Shown in pieces: positions 1 through 9,578 of a stretch of 64,000 nt of DNA. Numbering within the stretch: the stretch's first letter is position 1; each line of letters opens with the position of its first letter. The notes beneath the pieces are model-generated. The model was not told where the DNA came from and made no database searches. It saw nothing but the letters and a program-made list of their open reading frames with translations. Position numbers and translations under genes: made by a program. The stretch is taken from the NCBI RefSeq assembly GCF_001984195.1, contig NZ_MTQN01000010.1, positions 62,001-126,000 on the forward strand, in the 5' to 3' direction. Source of the stretch: Kribbella sp. ALI-6-A. Its GTDB lineage: Bacteria; Actinomycetota; Actinomycetes; Propionibacteriales; Kribbellaceae.

Positions 1-1133
1 CGGAGGTACGTCGGCGGCACGTCCGGGGTGCCGCACCGGCGGGTCAGGCGGATGCGGCGGTCCAGCTCACGGGCAGGGACTTCGGTGACGGCTCGGCGGG
101 CCGCGGTGGTCGGGTCCTCGTCGCGGTTGTAGCGCAGGGCTCGTTCGAGGGCCCGGAAGCCGGTGTCGGCGAGCAGGGCCTTCTCCAGGGCGTGGACAGT
201 CGCCTCGGTGCCGGCCAGCTGGGCGGCCTGGCGGTCGGCGGCGTAGACGGCGTACTGGGTGGGGCGGAGGGTGATGCGCTGGAAGACGGCCAGGTACAGG
301 CGGGCGGCTGGGCCGAACACCAGGTTGGCCAGCTTGGTCAGGTAGTAGTTGACGATCGCGTCGTCCTGCGCGGAGATCACACCACCCGCATGGCTCGGCA
401 GGACGCGCTGGGCCTCGTCGTGGCGGGCTTCGTCGAGTGGCCCGGGCTGGAAGGAAGCGATGAGCCCGGTGAGGACGTGCCGGGCGGCCTCGATCGTGAG
501 AGCGAGCCGGCTGGATCTGGCGAGGCTCAGCTCGTGCGCGATCACTGCAACCTGCTCCTGCGGCGCCAATGCGGCCCAGTACGACGTACCGATCGCCAGC
601 ACCGGGCGGAAGCGCCAGGTGATCCGGGCGTAGCCGATGGTCGGACCGGTGTGTAGGTAGACGCCGGTGAGCTTGGTCCGGGTGATCCGGCCGATGTCGT
701 CGAGCACGGCGTACAGGTGTGGGGCGTCGGCGGGGGAGACGGGCTGAGCGTCCGGCGGTAGCTGCTGAGGGCGCGGTCGGAACGCTGCGCCGATTACCAG
801 AGCGATCACCGCAAGCAGCCCGCTGAACCACAGCGGGCGGTAGAAGAGCAGAAGAGCGACTCCACCGAACAGACAGGCGAAGGGAACCAGCAGCACCGGG
901 ACGGCTACCGAGTACGCCGCAGCCCGGGCTGCCCATGAGCCCGGGCGGGTGACGGCACCGCGTTCCCAGTCGCGGTAGAGGGCTTGCTGTTGCCGCTGCT
1001 GCCAGGCGGCGACCTGATGGTGCTCCGGGTCGACGTTCCAGTCGCACTGGTCGCACCACGTCACGTAACGCGGGTCGGCGGGCAGCTCGTGGTCGCACTG
1101 CGGGCAGTGCGACAGTCCCGACTCGGTCTGCAC
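1..1133 (-). CDS. Zinc-ribbon membrane protein with degenerate M48-like peptidase domain (partial)
   Basis: Reading frame stays open to the window edge, so the C-terminus is missing. The only start is GTG at 1133, since an in-frame TGA lies at 1199-1197. Residues 10-30 hold two CxxC pairs (a zinc ribbon), residues about 75-118 form two membrane segments, and the rest resembles M48 metallopeptidases. The motif that should read HExxH reads HELSL (residues 200-204), and the downstream motif that normally reads EYEADR reads VYAADR, so the second His and the third zinc ligand Glu are both gone. I infer a catalytically dead M48 homologue. The true family could be something else with the same fold. 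Nothing upstream looks like a strong ribosome site. Confidence 0.75.
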   Translation of the reverse strand, partial: MQTESGLSHCPQCDHELPADPRYVTWCDQCDWNVDPEHHQVAAWQQRQQQALYRDWERGAVTRPGSWAARAAAYSVAVPVLLVPFACLFGGVALLLFYRPLWFSGLLAVIALVIGAAFRPRPQQLPPDAQPVSPADAPHLYAVLDDIGRITRTKLTGVYLHTGPTIGYARITWRFRPVLAIGTSYWAALAPQEQVAVIAHELSLARSSRLALTIEAARHVLTGLIASFQPGPLDEARHDEAQRVLPSHAGGVISAQDDAIVNYYLTKLANLVFGPAARLYLAVFQRITLRPTQYAVYAADRQAAQLAGTEATVHALEKALLADTGFRALERALRYNRDEDPTTAARRAVTEVPARELDRRIRLTRRCGTPDVPPTYL

Positions 1134-1219
1134 GGCAGCAGTGTGGTCCCTGATCGGGGCCAGTGCATCTTCCCGGCCCCGATCGGGCCGGGCGGGTCAC
1201 TGCTGCCGTGACAGCTCGG

Positions 1220-1552
1220 TCACGCGGCCGGCGGCTTGTCGTCGTAGATGCGGGCGGCGATGTCGGCCTCCGGGGTGGTCTGCTGCTGCGGCTGGTTCTG
1301 CGAGTTCTGGACGTTCTGCCAGACCGCCTTGCCGTCGGCCGCGGGCATCACGACCCAGGCGATCAGGTAGCCGAACGCTGCGGTACCGCCGGTGATCAGC
1401 GTCAGCCCGACGATCGCCAGCCGGACCAGCGTCGCGTCGATGTTGAAGTACTCGGCGAGGCCGCCGGAGACACCGGACAGCATCCGCTGGTCGCGCGAAC
1501 GGCGGAGGGTCTTGCCGGACAGGTTCTGGAAGGGTGCGGTGTTGTTCGTCAT
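1220..1552 (-). CDS. PspC-domain membrane protein
   Basis: 110 residues. Residues about 13-72 match the PspC domain: a basic stretch, the segment GVSGGLAEYFNID, then a hydrophobic helix (LVRLAIVGLTLITGG) ending in an aromatic-rich membrane segment with IAWVVMPA. The tail is Gln-rich and hydrophilic. PspC-domain proteins are envelope-stress-related membrane proteins, but small actinobacterial ones have no settled role. ATG at 1552 was chosen because the domain begins soon after; a GTG at 1561 in the same frame is possible, and neither has a strong ribosome site. It lies 86 bp upstream of the M48-like gene on the same strand and is divergent from the MmcQ gene. Confidence 0.88.
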   Translation of the reverse strand: MTNNTAPFQNLSGKTLRRSRDQRMLSGVSGGLAEYFNIDATLVRLAIVGLTLITGGTAAFGYLIAWVVMPAADGKAVWQNVQNSQNQPQQQTTPEADIAARIYDDKPPAA

Positions 1553-1694
1553 GTCAACCACTGTGCCGCCCGCGGACCCCCGCGCACATCGGGATCGGTA
1601 CCGACCCACCCCTGAGCCGACCCCGGCATCCCTCGGCCGGGGCCCTGACGACTTATGGACCGAACTTGTCGGTGGCCGGGGTTAGCGTCACAGG

Positions 1695-2030
1695 ATGGAC
1701 GCGGAAGCGGTGCAGAAACTGGTGCTGCGGTTGCCAGGGGCGGAGGAGCACGAGGGCTGGGCTGGCCAGCCGGCCTTCAAGGTGCGCAAGAAGGGGTTCG
1801 CCTACCTGTCGGAGGACGAGACCAAGCTGTTCGTCAAGGCGCTGCGCGAGGAACAGCAGGCGATGATCGCGCAGAACCCGGACGTCTACGCGTCCTGGTG
1901 GGAGTCCGGCCGCTTCGGCTGGCTGGAGATCGACCTGGCCGGCGCGGACGACGAGGAGGTCGAGGAGCTGCTCACCGAGGCCTGGCGGCTGAACGCCCCG
2001 AAGTACCTCGTCGCCCAGCTGGAGCAGTAA
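1695..2030 (+). CDS. MmcQ/YjbR family protein
   Basis: 111 residues, the usual length of the MmcQ/YjbR (CyaY-like fold) family. Family hallmarks visible are the N-terminal LRLPGAEEHEGW, the central PAFKVRKKGFAYL segment, and the C-terminal LLTEAWRLNAPKYLVAQLE. These proteins are small cytosolic proteins described as DNA-binding-like; no enzyme activity is established for most. It is transcribed alone, divergent from the PspC gene, and ends about 30 bases before the groEL promoter region. Family assignment is firm, function is not known. Confidence 0.88.
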   Translation: MDAEAVQKLVLRLPGAEEHEGWAGQPAFKVRKKGFAYLSEDETKLFVKALREEQQAMIAQNPDVYASWWESGRFGWLEIDLAGADDEEVEELLTEAWRLNAPKYLVAQLEQ

Positions 2031-2060
2031 GCGCCGGGCCGCCCGGCGGGCACCACCTGG

Positions 2061-2121
2061 CTTGCACTCGCTTGGGTCGAGTGCTAATACTTGGTTAGCA
2101 CTCAATGGGCGAGAGTGATAA
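2061..2121 (+). promoter_or_regulatory. Two tandem CIRCE operators (HrcA sites)
   Basis: CIRCE consensus is TTAGCACTC-N9-GAGTGCTAA. Site 1 (2061-2087) reads CTTGCACTC-N9-GAGTGCTAA, with a degenerate left arm. Site 2 (2095-2121) reads TTAGCACTC-N9-GAGTGATAA, with one change in the right arm. Only 7 bases separate them, so the sites lie on nearly the same face three helical turns apart. They overlap the groEL promoter, as expected for HrcA repression that is relieved by heat. Confidence 0.93.
2062..2090 (+). promoter_or_regulatory. groEL promoter
   Basis: TTGCAC at 2062-2067 and TAATAC at 2085-2090 are separated by 17 bases, a near-ideal housekeeping sigma arrangement. The -35 box lies inside the left arm of the first CIRCE and the -10 box overlaps its right arm, so HrcA binding would occlude polymerase. 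The predicted transcript start near 2097 gives a leader of about 175 bases. Confidence 0.8.
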
Positions 2122-2235
2122 CGCTCGTGCCCGCTGGGAGCTGTTAGAAGACGGCCTCGATGAGGCGCCGGAGTCAGGGCGGGACGTGAGCGCCAGGACG
2201 CCGGAGCCGTCCGTCGCGGGCATCCGGCCGGCTGA

Positions 2236-3897
<1,662 letters not shown>

Positions 3898-3930
3898 TCT
3901 CCGGAAGTTCCTCGTAGTACTCAGCACGAC

Positions 3931-3966
3931 GACAGCGGTCCCGGGTCCCAGCCCGGGACCGCTGTC
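3931..3966. terminator. Bidirectional terminator hairpin after groEL
   Basis: A perfect 15-bp stem (3931-3945 with 3952-3966) closed by the 6-base loop TCCCAG lies between the convergent ends of groEL and the DinB gene. It has no long U run, as is common in actinobacteria, and could serve both strands. Confidence 0.85.
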
Positions 3967-3976
3967 GCGTTGGGGC

Positions 3977-4498
3977 TCAGGCTCCGGCGGCGCGCAGCAG
4001 CCGGAGCTGGCCGATTTCGGCGGCGTTCTTCATCAGTTCGGCGTTCACCCAGCCGTACATGTCGGCGACCGAGCGCCCCGCTTCGGGCGACCAGGGAAAA
4101 GCCGCGGGCAGCGTGAGCCGGGACGAGTCCTCCAGGACCATGGACCACTCGTCCCGCAGGTGGTGCATCAGGTCCCGCGTGCCGAGCAGCGTGCCGGGCC
4201 ACGGTACGTCGGTGCGGTGCGGCGGCACGGTCTGCTGCGCGTGGGCCAGCGCGACCGTCCACCACCAGCCGATGTGCCAGGTCAGCCAGCCGATTGTCGG
4301 CACCGGAATCGGGTCGAGTTCCTGGTCGGACCAGTCCGGCCGCCAGATCCCGGCCGCGTCCGGCCGCACGGTCCAGGTCAGCCCGGCCGGCTCCCAGAGC
4401 AGGTCCTCGGGGACCAGCCGATCCAGGTGGTACTCGAACAGCGACCAGGTCAGCTCGAACTGTCCGCGCAACAGGTCAACCCCGGTGATCGTCACCAC
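3977..4498 (-). CDS. DinB-family protein (putative metal-dependent hydrolase/transferase fold)
   Basis: 173 residues. The N-terminal LLRGQFELTWSLFEYHLDRL and the central IGWLTWHIGWWWTVAL are characteristic of the DinB/DUF664 four-helix bundle, in which three histidines bind a metal. Candidate ligands here are the His in FEYHLD and the His in LTWHIG; a third is probably the His of MHHLRDEW. DinB relatives include mycothiol- and bacillithiol-dependent enzymes, but the substrate cannot be told from sequence. The gene is monocistronic, convergent with groEL and divergent from the leader-ORF/GNAT unit. Confidence 0.85.
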   Translation of the reverse strand: MVTITGVDLLRGQFELTWSLFEYHLDRLVPEDLLWEPAGLTWTVRPDAAGIWRPDWSDQELDPIPVPTIGWLTWHIGWWWTVALAHAQQTVPPHRTDVPWPGTLLGTRDLMHHLRDEWSMVLEDSSRLTLPAAFPWSPEAGRSVADMYGWVNAELMKNAAEIGQLRLLRAAGA

Positions 4499-4614
4499 CG
4501 AAGTCTCTCAGGTGGTCCCGACAGCCCGCGTCCTCCCCAAAGGCGGTGGACGACGACCCCGCCGGCCCCCTAGTCTTGCCGCTGCGAGAACGACTCGAGC
4601 GAAAGGAGCGACCG

Positions 4615-4671
4615 ATGACCACTCAGATCTGTGCCACGGCGCGACCGGTTCGCTCGTCCAGCTCGCACTGA
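4615..4671 (+). CDS. 18-residue leader ORF upstream of GNAT gene
   Basis: An ATG at 4615 follows a strong ribosome site (AAAGGAG, 4601-4607) and encodes MTTQICATARPVRSSSSH before TGA at 4669. A plausible -10 box (TAGTCT, 4571-4576) lies 39 bases upstream. The peptide carries one Cys near the N-terminus and a Ser run near the end. It stops 31 bases before the GNAT start, where the GNAT ribosome site lies. The ribosome site is the evidence that it is translated; a regulatory role as an upstream ORF (for example sensing Cys or Ser supply) is inference. Confidence 0.6.
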   Translation: MTTQICATARPVRSSSSH

Positions 4672-4702
4672 GCGGAGCCCGCGCCTTCGTCCCGGAGGTT
4701 TC

Positions 4703-5626
4703 GTGAAGATCCGCACCGCCGTCGAGTCCGATCTCGACGCCATCCACACCCTGATCGCCGACCAGTCGGTCAACACCGTCACCCGTGAGCGGTACGACGA
4801 GTTCCTCGGCAACGGCTCCTACCGCCACGCCTGGACCTGGGCCGCCGAGGAGGACGGCCGCATCGTCGCTCTGGCCGTCTGGTGGGGGATGCCGCAGTCC
4901 GAGCACCCCTTCAGCATCGACGGGCTGTACTACGCCGGCGACGGGGATCCCGTCCCGGTCTGGGCCGAGCTGATCCGGCACACGCTGGACTCGATGCCCG
5001 AACCGCCCGAGTACCACGTCTTCCTGCCGAGCGGCTGGCGCGAGCAGCCCGAGGTTGTCGCCGCGCTGGAGCCCCGGCTCGCCGCCGCGGCGCAGGCCGG
5101 CCTGTCGCAGCTGACCGAGCGACTGCGCTACGAGTGGCTCCCGGCGTACGGGCTGCCGGCGCGGTCGACCCGGCTGCGGTTCGAGCCGGCGGACGACGAC
5201 GCGTTCCTGCGGGCCTTCGTCCGGGTGATCGAGGGCAGCCTGGACGCCGCCACCGCACGAGCCGTCGCGCAGGACGGCGCCGAGGCCTCGGCCAAGGCGG
5301 ACCTGGAGGTCTACCAGGAGATGCCCGGCGAGCGGGACTGGTGGCGTCTCGCGTACGACGAGGCCGGCGACCTGGTCGGCTTCATCGTGCCGTCGGCCAA
5401 CAACGGCGGCCCGGTGATCGGGTACGTCGGAGTGCTGCCCGAGCAGCGCGGCCACGGCTACGTCGACGACCTGCTGGCCGAGGGCACGCACCTGCTGGCC
5501 GAGACCGGTGCCGAGCAGATCCGCGCGGACACCGACCTCACCAACCGCCCGATGGCCGCGAGCTTCGAACGCCTCGGCTACCGCAACCACGCGATCCGGA
5601 TGGTCGCGAGCCGCCCGATCGCCTGA
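4703..5626 (+). CDS. Tandem-GNAT N-acetyltransferase
   Basis: 307 residues from GTG 4703, chosen because GGAGG (4694-4698) sits just upstream and the product then begins directly with the GNAT beta strand VKIRTAVESDLDAI. Two GNAT modules follow each other: residues 1-150, and 155-305 with the acetyl-CoA loop GVLPEQRGHGYVDDLL and the final NRPMAASFERLGY element. The N-terminal module lacks a clear R-Q-x-G-x-G/A loop, so it may be structural, as in other double-GNAT proteins such as mycothiol synthase. The substrate is unknown. A short leader ORF precedes it and a strong terminator follows. Confidence 0.9.
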   Translation: MKIRTAVESDLDAIHTLIADQSVNTVTRERYDEFLGNGSYRHAWTWAAEEDGRIVALAVWWGMPQSEHPFSIDGLYYAGDGDPVPVWAELIRHTLDSMPEPPEYHVFLPSGWREQPEVVAALEPRLAAAAQAGLSQLTERLRYEWLPAYGLPARSTRLRFEPADDDAFLRAFVRVIEGSLDAATARAVAQDGAEASAKADLEVYQEMPGERDWWRLAYDEAGDLVGFIVPSANNGGPVIGYVGVLPEQRGHGYVDDLLAEGTHLLAETGAEQIRADTDLTNRPMAASFERLGYRNHAIRMVASRPIA

Positions 5627-5637
5627 GCCGTGCCCGG

Positions 5638-5669
5638 CTGCCCCTCGGAAAGTTGGTTCCGAGGGGCAG
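5638..5669 (+). terminator. Terminator after GNAT gene
   Basis: Perfect 13-bp stem (5638-5650 with 5657-5669) and 6-base loop AGTTGG, starting 11 bases after the GNAT stop codon. No U tract follows. Confidence 0.85.
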
Positions 5670-5740
5670 ACGGGCGAGCGGCCGGCCCCTATGCTCCCTG
5701 ACATGTCAGAGGCCTTCGGGTCCGGTCGGGGTGGTGGGCG

Positions 5741-6181
5741 ATGCGGGACATCGCGCTGATCCTGCACGTCGCGGCGGGGGCGCTGGGGCTGGTGCTCGGC
5801 CCGCTCGCGATCGTGCTGACCTTGCGCCGCAAGCGACTCAACTGGGCCGGCGAGATCTACCACTGGGCGGTCGCGCTGGTCTGCCTGACGGCGCTGGTGA
5901 TGGTGCCGTACGACTGGGCGGGGCTGTGGTTCTTCTGGCCGATCTCGCTGGCGTCGTACTTGTTCGTGTATCTCGGGCAGCGGTCGGCCGAGTCCCCCGG
6001 CGGCCTGTGGTACCGCGGCGTGCTGCGCGGGTACGGCGGGAGCTGGATCGCTTTGTGGACAGCGATTCTGGTCGTCAGCGTTTCCGACTACCCGTGGACG
6101 TGGGCGGCGCCGACCGTGCTCGGCACCGCCTTGATCGAACTGCTCTGCCTTCGGCCGGTGCCGGCGTGGACGCGGGCCTGA
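5741..6181 (+). CDS. Four-helix integral membrane protein, unknown
   Basis: 146 residues that are almost entirely hydrophobic. I count four membrane segments, at about residues 4-27, 40-58, 64-80 and 100-135 (the last may be two). A basic patch RRKRLNW sits between the first two, suggesting a cytoplasmic loop. The layout and the conserved-looking His in the first helix (LHVAAG) and in IYHWAV resemble DUF2306-type or heme-binding small membrane proteins, but I do not recognise the family with certainty. A weak ribosome site (GGTGGG) precedes ATG 5741. It stands alone and is convergent with the epoxide hydrolase gene. Confidence 0.8.
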   Translation: MRDIALILHVAAGALGLVLGPLAIVLTLRRKRLNWAGEIYHWAVALVCLTALVMVPYDWAGLWFFWPISLASYLFVYLGQRSAESPGGLWYRGVLRGYGGSWIALWTAILVVSVSDYPWTWAAPTVLGTALIELLCLRPVPAWTRA

Positions 6182-6208
6182 GGGTCCGCGGTCGAGGCGT
6201 GCCGGGGA

Positions 6209-7486
6209 TCAGCGCAGCGAGCGGAAGAACGTGCGCAGGTCGTCGGTGAGCAGGTCGGGGACCTCCATCGCGGCGAAGTGGCCGCCGCGCTCGTACTCGG
6301 TCCAGTGCTCGATCTTGCCGTCCGGGTCGACCAGGCTCCGGATCGCCGTCTCGGCTCCGAACACGGCCACCCCGGTCGGTGGAGCCGGCGGCCCATCGCC
6401 CCAGCCTCCGCCGTCCGAGCCGCCGCTCCAGTCACCGCCGTCCGCGCCGCCCGCCTCCGCTCCGCCGTCGCCCCAGCTGTCCGAGCTGTCGCCCTGGGAA
6501 GCCGCGCCCTGCTGTTCGGCGAAGGCGCGCCAGGCCGCCATGCCGTCGTACAGCGCGTGGGCCGAGGAAGCTCCGGAGCCGGTGAACCAGTACAGGCTGA
6601 CGTTGGTGAGCAGTTGGTCCTTGTCGACGGCGTCGTCCGGCAGCGCCGCCGCCGGATCGGTCCATTCGGCGAACTTCTCCACGATCCACGCCAGTTGCCC
6701 GGCCGGCGAGTCGTTCAGCGAGTAGGCGAGCGTCTGCGGCCGGGTCGACTGCAGCGTCAGGTAGCCCAGCCCGTCGGTGAGGTACCGGTTGAACCTCTCG
6801 CCCCGCTCCCGGTCCGCCGCGGTCAGCGGCTCGAGGTCGATCGGCCCGGCGAACGGTTCGGACGCGCTGACCGCGGCCAGATGCACCCCGGCCACCCGGC
6901 CCGGCGCCACGAAGGGCAGCATTCCGCTGACCCCCGCGCCGGCGTCCCCACCGTGTGCCGCGAACCGCTCGTACCCGAGCCGGCTCATCAGCTGCGCCCA
7001 CATCCCCGCGACCGCGAAGAGGTTGAACCCGGCCGGGCCGAGCGGGTTCGAGAACCCGTACCCCGGCAGCGACGGGACGACGACGTGGAAGGCGTCGGCC
7101 GGATCGCCTCCGTGCGCCCGCGGATCGGTCAGCGGGCCGACCACCCGCGCAAACTCGACCGGCGAGCTCGGCCAGCCGTGGGTCAGCAGCAACGGCAGCG
7201 CGTCCGGCTCCGGCGACGGCTGGTGCAGGAAGTGGATCCGCTGACCGTCGATCTCGGTCAGGTACTGCGGGATCTCGTTCAGCCGCGCTTCCTCGGCGCG
7301 CCAGTCGTACCCGTCGGCCCAGTACGCCGCGAGGTCGCGCAGGTAGCCGGTCGGCACGCCCCGGCTCCAGTCGTCGACCCGCGGCGTCGTCGGCCAGCGC
7401 GTGTTGCGCAGGCGAGCGTGCAGCTCATCGACCTCAGCCTGCGGTATGTCGATGCCGAAGGGCTGGATCTCGTCGCCGGTCGTCAT
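6209..7486 (-). CDS. Epoxide hydrolase, EHN-domain alpha/beta hydrolase
   Basis: 425 residues. An N-terminal epoxide-hydrolase domain (FGIDIPQAEVDELHARLRNT, WADGYDWRAEEARLN) leads into an alpha/beta-hydrolase core. The oxyanion motif HGWPSS is at about 103-108, the nucleophile Asp181 lies in GGDAG, and the catalytic His403 lies in RGGHFAAME. ATG 7486 was chosen because the EHN domain begins there; an upstream ATG at 7522 adds only low-complexity sequence. Residues about 326-368, between the lid and the final core strands, are an unusual Gly/Asp/Ser/Trp-rich insert that is not part of the family fold. Likely substrate class is bulky epoxides; the natural substrate is unknown. Confidence 0.93.
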   Translation of the reverse strand: MTTGDEIQPFGIDIPQAEVDELHARLRNTRWPTTPRVDDWSRGVPTGYLRDLAAYWADGYDWRAEEARLNEIPQYLTEIDGQRIHFLHQPSPEPDALPLLLTHGWPSSPVEFARVVGPLTDPRAHGGDPADAFHVVVPSLPGYGFSNPLGPAGFNLFAVAGMWAQLMSRLGYERFAAHGGDAGAGVSGMLPFVAPGRVAGVHLAAVSASEPFAGPIDLEPLTAADRERGERFNRYLTDGLGYLTLQSTRPQTLAYSLNDSPAGQLAWIVEKFAEWTDPAAALPDDAVDKDQLLTNVSLYWFTGSGASSAHALYDGMAAWRAFAEQQGAASQGDSSDSWGDGGAEAGGADGGDWSGGSDGGGWGDGPPAPPTGVAVFGAETAIRSLVDPDGKIEHWTEYERGGHFAAMEVPDLLTDDLRTFFRSLR

Positions 7487-7546
7487 GGCTGCACCCCATC
7501 TCGCCGCGAGCGATGGCGGCAAACACTTCGACTCTGATCTAAAGCA

Positions 7547-8272
7547 CTACGCCTGCCCGGCCTGCTCTTCGGGAGTGGCCCTGCGCACGACCAGGCGGGT
7601 CCAGGCGCCGACGTAGATCCGGTCGTCGGCGTTGAGCTCGCGGCGCTGGCCTGGGGTGATCGGGTCCTCGGGCAGCGGACCGGAGGCCGGGCCGACGAAG
7701 GTGCCGTTGGAGGACTGCAGGTCCTCGACCCACCAGCGCTGGCCGTCGGTGGTCAGCTGGGCCTGGCGCCTGCTGACGCCGGTGTCGTCGCCGCAGTCGA
7801 CCTCCGGGCTGATCCCGCGACTCCGCGACGGCCGCCCGACCAGGACGCTCTTCTCGGTCAGCGGTACGACGACCGGCAGCCCGGGGGACGGGCAGGGATC
7901 GTCGCTCTGCTGGACGGCGTACCAGTCCGGGTCGACCCAGCGCTCCACCACCCACTCGGCGACCTCCTGGGGTGCCGACGGGACCGGCGGCGGAGGCGTC
8001 ACCGGGCCGAGGTCCAGCGACGAGGCCGGCCGGGGCATCGTGCCGGTGGTGAAGTCGTAGCCGCAGGACTCGCAGAACAGCGCATCCGTGGCCGCTGCCT
8101 CACTGCAATTCGGGCAGGCCTGGACAGCCGGTGCGGGCGTCGGGGCCGCCACAGCAGGAGCCGGTACGGCGGCGGCAGCCGGGCTGGCCGCCGCTCCGAT
8201 CGGCAGACCGCAGACGTCGCAATAGTCGGTCGAGGTGGACGGGTGCCCGCTCGGACACGTCACTGCGCTCAC
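7547..8272 (-). CDS. Zinc-ribbon FHA-domain protein
   Basis: 241 residues from a GTG start that overlaps the VWA stop codon by four bases. The N-terminus has two zinc ribbons: CPSGH...YCDVCG (residues 6-21) and CPNC...CESCG (about 53-70), joined by an Ala/Pro linker. The C-terminal half is an FHA phosphothreonine-binding domain with LVGRPSRSRG, the SRRQ segment and SSNGTFV. As the last gene of the kinase operon it is the obvious phosphopeptide reader. Unlike GarA, I see no N-terminal ETT phosphorylation motif, so it is not a plain GarA orthologue. Confidence 0.92.
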   Translation of the reverse strand: MSAVTCPSGHPSTSTDYCDVCGLPIGAAASPAAAAVPAPAVAAPTPAPAVQACPNCSEAAATDALFCESCGYDFTTGTMPRPASSLDLGPVTPPPPVPSAPQEVAEWVVERWVDPDWYAVQQSDDPCPSPGLPVVVPLTEKSVLVGRPSRSRGISPEVDCGDDTGVSRRQAQLTTDGQRWWVEDLQSSNGTFVGPASGPLPEDPITPGQRRELNADDRIYVGAWTRLVVRRATPEEQAGQA

Positions 8273-9546
8273 TTCTTCACCCGGGTGGTCTTGGTGGAGG
8301 CGGTGTCGAGCGCCATCTCGTCGACCTTCTCGACCGTGCGCTTGAGCCGCACCGTGCCGGTGTCCTGGTCGTCGATGTCGACCACCTTGCGCAGCCGCGA
8401 GGTGGCCTCCTCGTTACCGGTCTGCGCGGCCAGCTGGACGGCCCGGCCGAGCTTGGTGGTCGCGGTCGCGGTGTCGCCGACCGCCTTCGCCGCGAGGCCC
8501 TCCTGGATCGCGTTGGCCAGCTCGGTCTGCCCGGTGTAGTGGGCGACCTCCGGGCTGATCCGTGTGGTCAGCGCCTCGTCGGCCGACCACAGCGCCTTCA
8601 CCAGCCCCTGCGCGAGCACCTGGTCGCCGATGGCCAGCTGGACGCGTGCGGCGAGCTGCTCCTGCCCGATGCCCTTGGCCGCGAGCCGTACGGCGACGTG
8701 GTAGTCGCGGGACTCGTCACCCCACGAGCCGGTCGGGTAGGACCCGGTCAGCGCGTTCACCTCGGTACGCCGGCCGGTCAGGTCCTCCACGGTCGGCGCG
8801 ACCTGGCGGACGAACAGCACCTGCGCGCCCTGCGGCGCCCAGACCCGCAGGTCCGCGGTGGCGACGCCCTTGCTCATCGCCTGCCGGATCAGCTTCTGGA
8901 ACTCCGCCGCCAGCTGGTCCGGGGCCGGGATGATGTCGACCGTGCCGAGCAGCGCGGTCGCGATCCGGCGGACCTCGTCGACCTGCCAGGCCACACCGAC
9001 ACCCCGGCAGTCGCACTGGAACTGACCGGTGACCGCGTTGATCGTCTCGGTCAGCACCTCCGGCGACTCGTGCTGGTTCTCGCCGTCGGTGAGCAGGATC
9101 GCGTGCTTTTGCGTCAGCGACGGCACGGTCGCGAAGACCCGCGCGGCCAGCCGCAGCCAGGTGCCCATCGCGGTCCCGCCGTCGGCGTAGAACCGGGCCA
9201 CCGCGTCCTTGGCGGCCTGCCGGGTGTAGGGGTCCATCCGGACCATCACCGGCTCGGCCGACGGCGGGAACGCCAGCTGGGCCCGGTCGTTGCCGGAGAT
9301 CACCGCGAACCAGACCCCGTCGAGGATCTGGTCGATCGCGGTCTGCGCGGCGTACGCGGCGGCCCGGACGCCGTCGGCGCCCATCGAGCCGGAGGTGTCG
9401 ACGATGATGATCTCGCCGACGTCACCGCCGCCCGACTGGCCCGCGACACCGGCGCCGGAGCAGTCGACCGTGACGATCGCGTGCACGTCGGTGCCGCCGT
9501 CGGGCAGGAACTCGTTCTGGTAGACGGTGGCGGAGAACTCGGCCAT
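8269..9546 (-). CDS. VWA-domain protein with MIDAS motif
   Basis: 425 residues. Starts at ATG 9546, behind AAAGGAAC, 32 bases after the PP2C stop. A von Willebrand factor A domain (about residues 35-220) has the metal-binding MIDAS motif DTSGSMG and the strand HAILLTDGE; the C-terminal half is a beta-rich region (about 230-320) followed by a helical TPR-like segment and a Lys-rich tail. VWA proteins often act as substrate adaptors for AAA ATPases; here the CbbX-type ATPase is encoded in the same operon. The exact role is inference. Confidence 0.92.
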   Translation of the reverse strand: MAEFSATVYQNEFLPDGGTDVHAIVTVDCSGAGVAGQSGGGDVGEIIIVDTSGSMGADGVRAAAYAAQTAIDQILDGVWFAVISGNDRAQLAFPPSAEPVMVRMDPYTRQAAKDAVARFYADGGTAMGTWLRLAARVFATVPSLTQKHAILLTDGENQHESPEVLTETINAVTGQFQCDCRGVGVAWQVDEVRRIATALLGTVDIIPAPDQLAAEFQKLIRQAMSKGVATADLRVWAPQGAQVLFVRQVAPTVEDLTGRRTEVNALTGSYPTGSWGDESRDYHVAVRLAAKGIGQEQLAARVQLAIGDQVLAQGLVKALWSADEALTTRISPEVAHYTGQTELANAIQEGLAAKAVGDTATATTKLGRAVQLAAQTGNEEATSRLRKVVDIDDQDTGTVRLKRTVEKVDEMALDTASTKTTRVKK

Positions 9547-9578
9547 CTCGTGGCGTTCCTTTCGTCGAGCGGTGTCTT

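Noticed and set aside
5703..5759. Short ORF MSEAFGSGRGGGRCGTSR before the 5741 membrane gene
   Set aside because: Weak ribosome site and overlap with the next gene in another frame; no support for translation.
7547..8272. FHA protein as GarA orthologue
   Set aside because: It has zinc ribbons and no N-terminal ETT motif, so I call it only an FHA protein.
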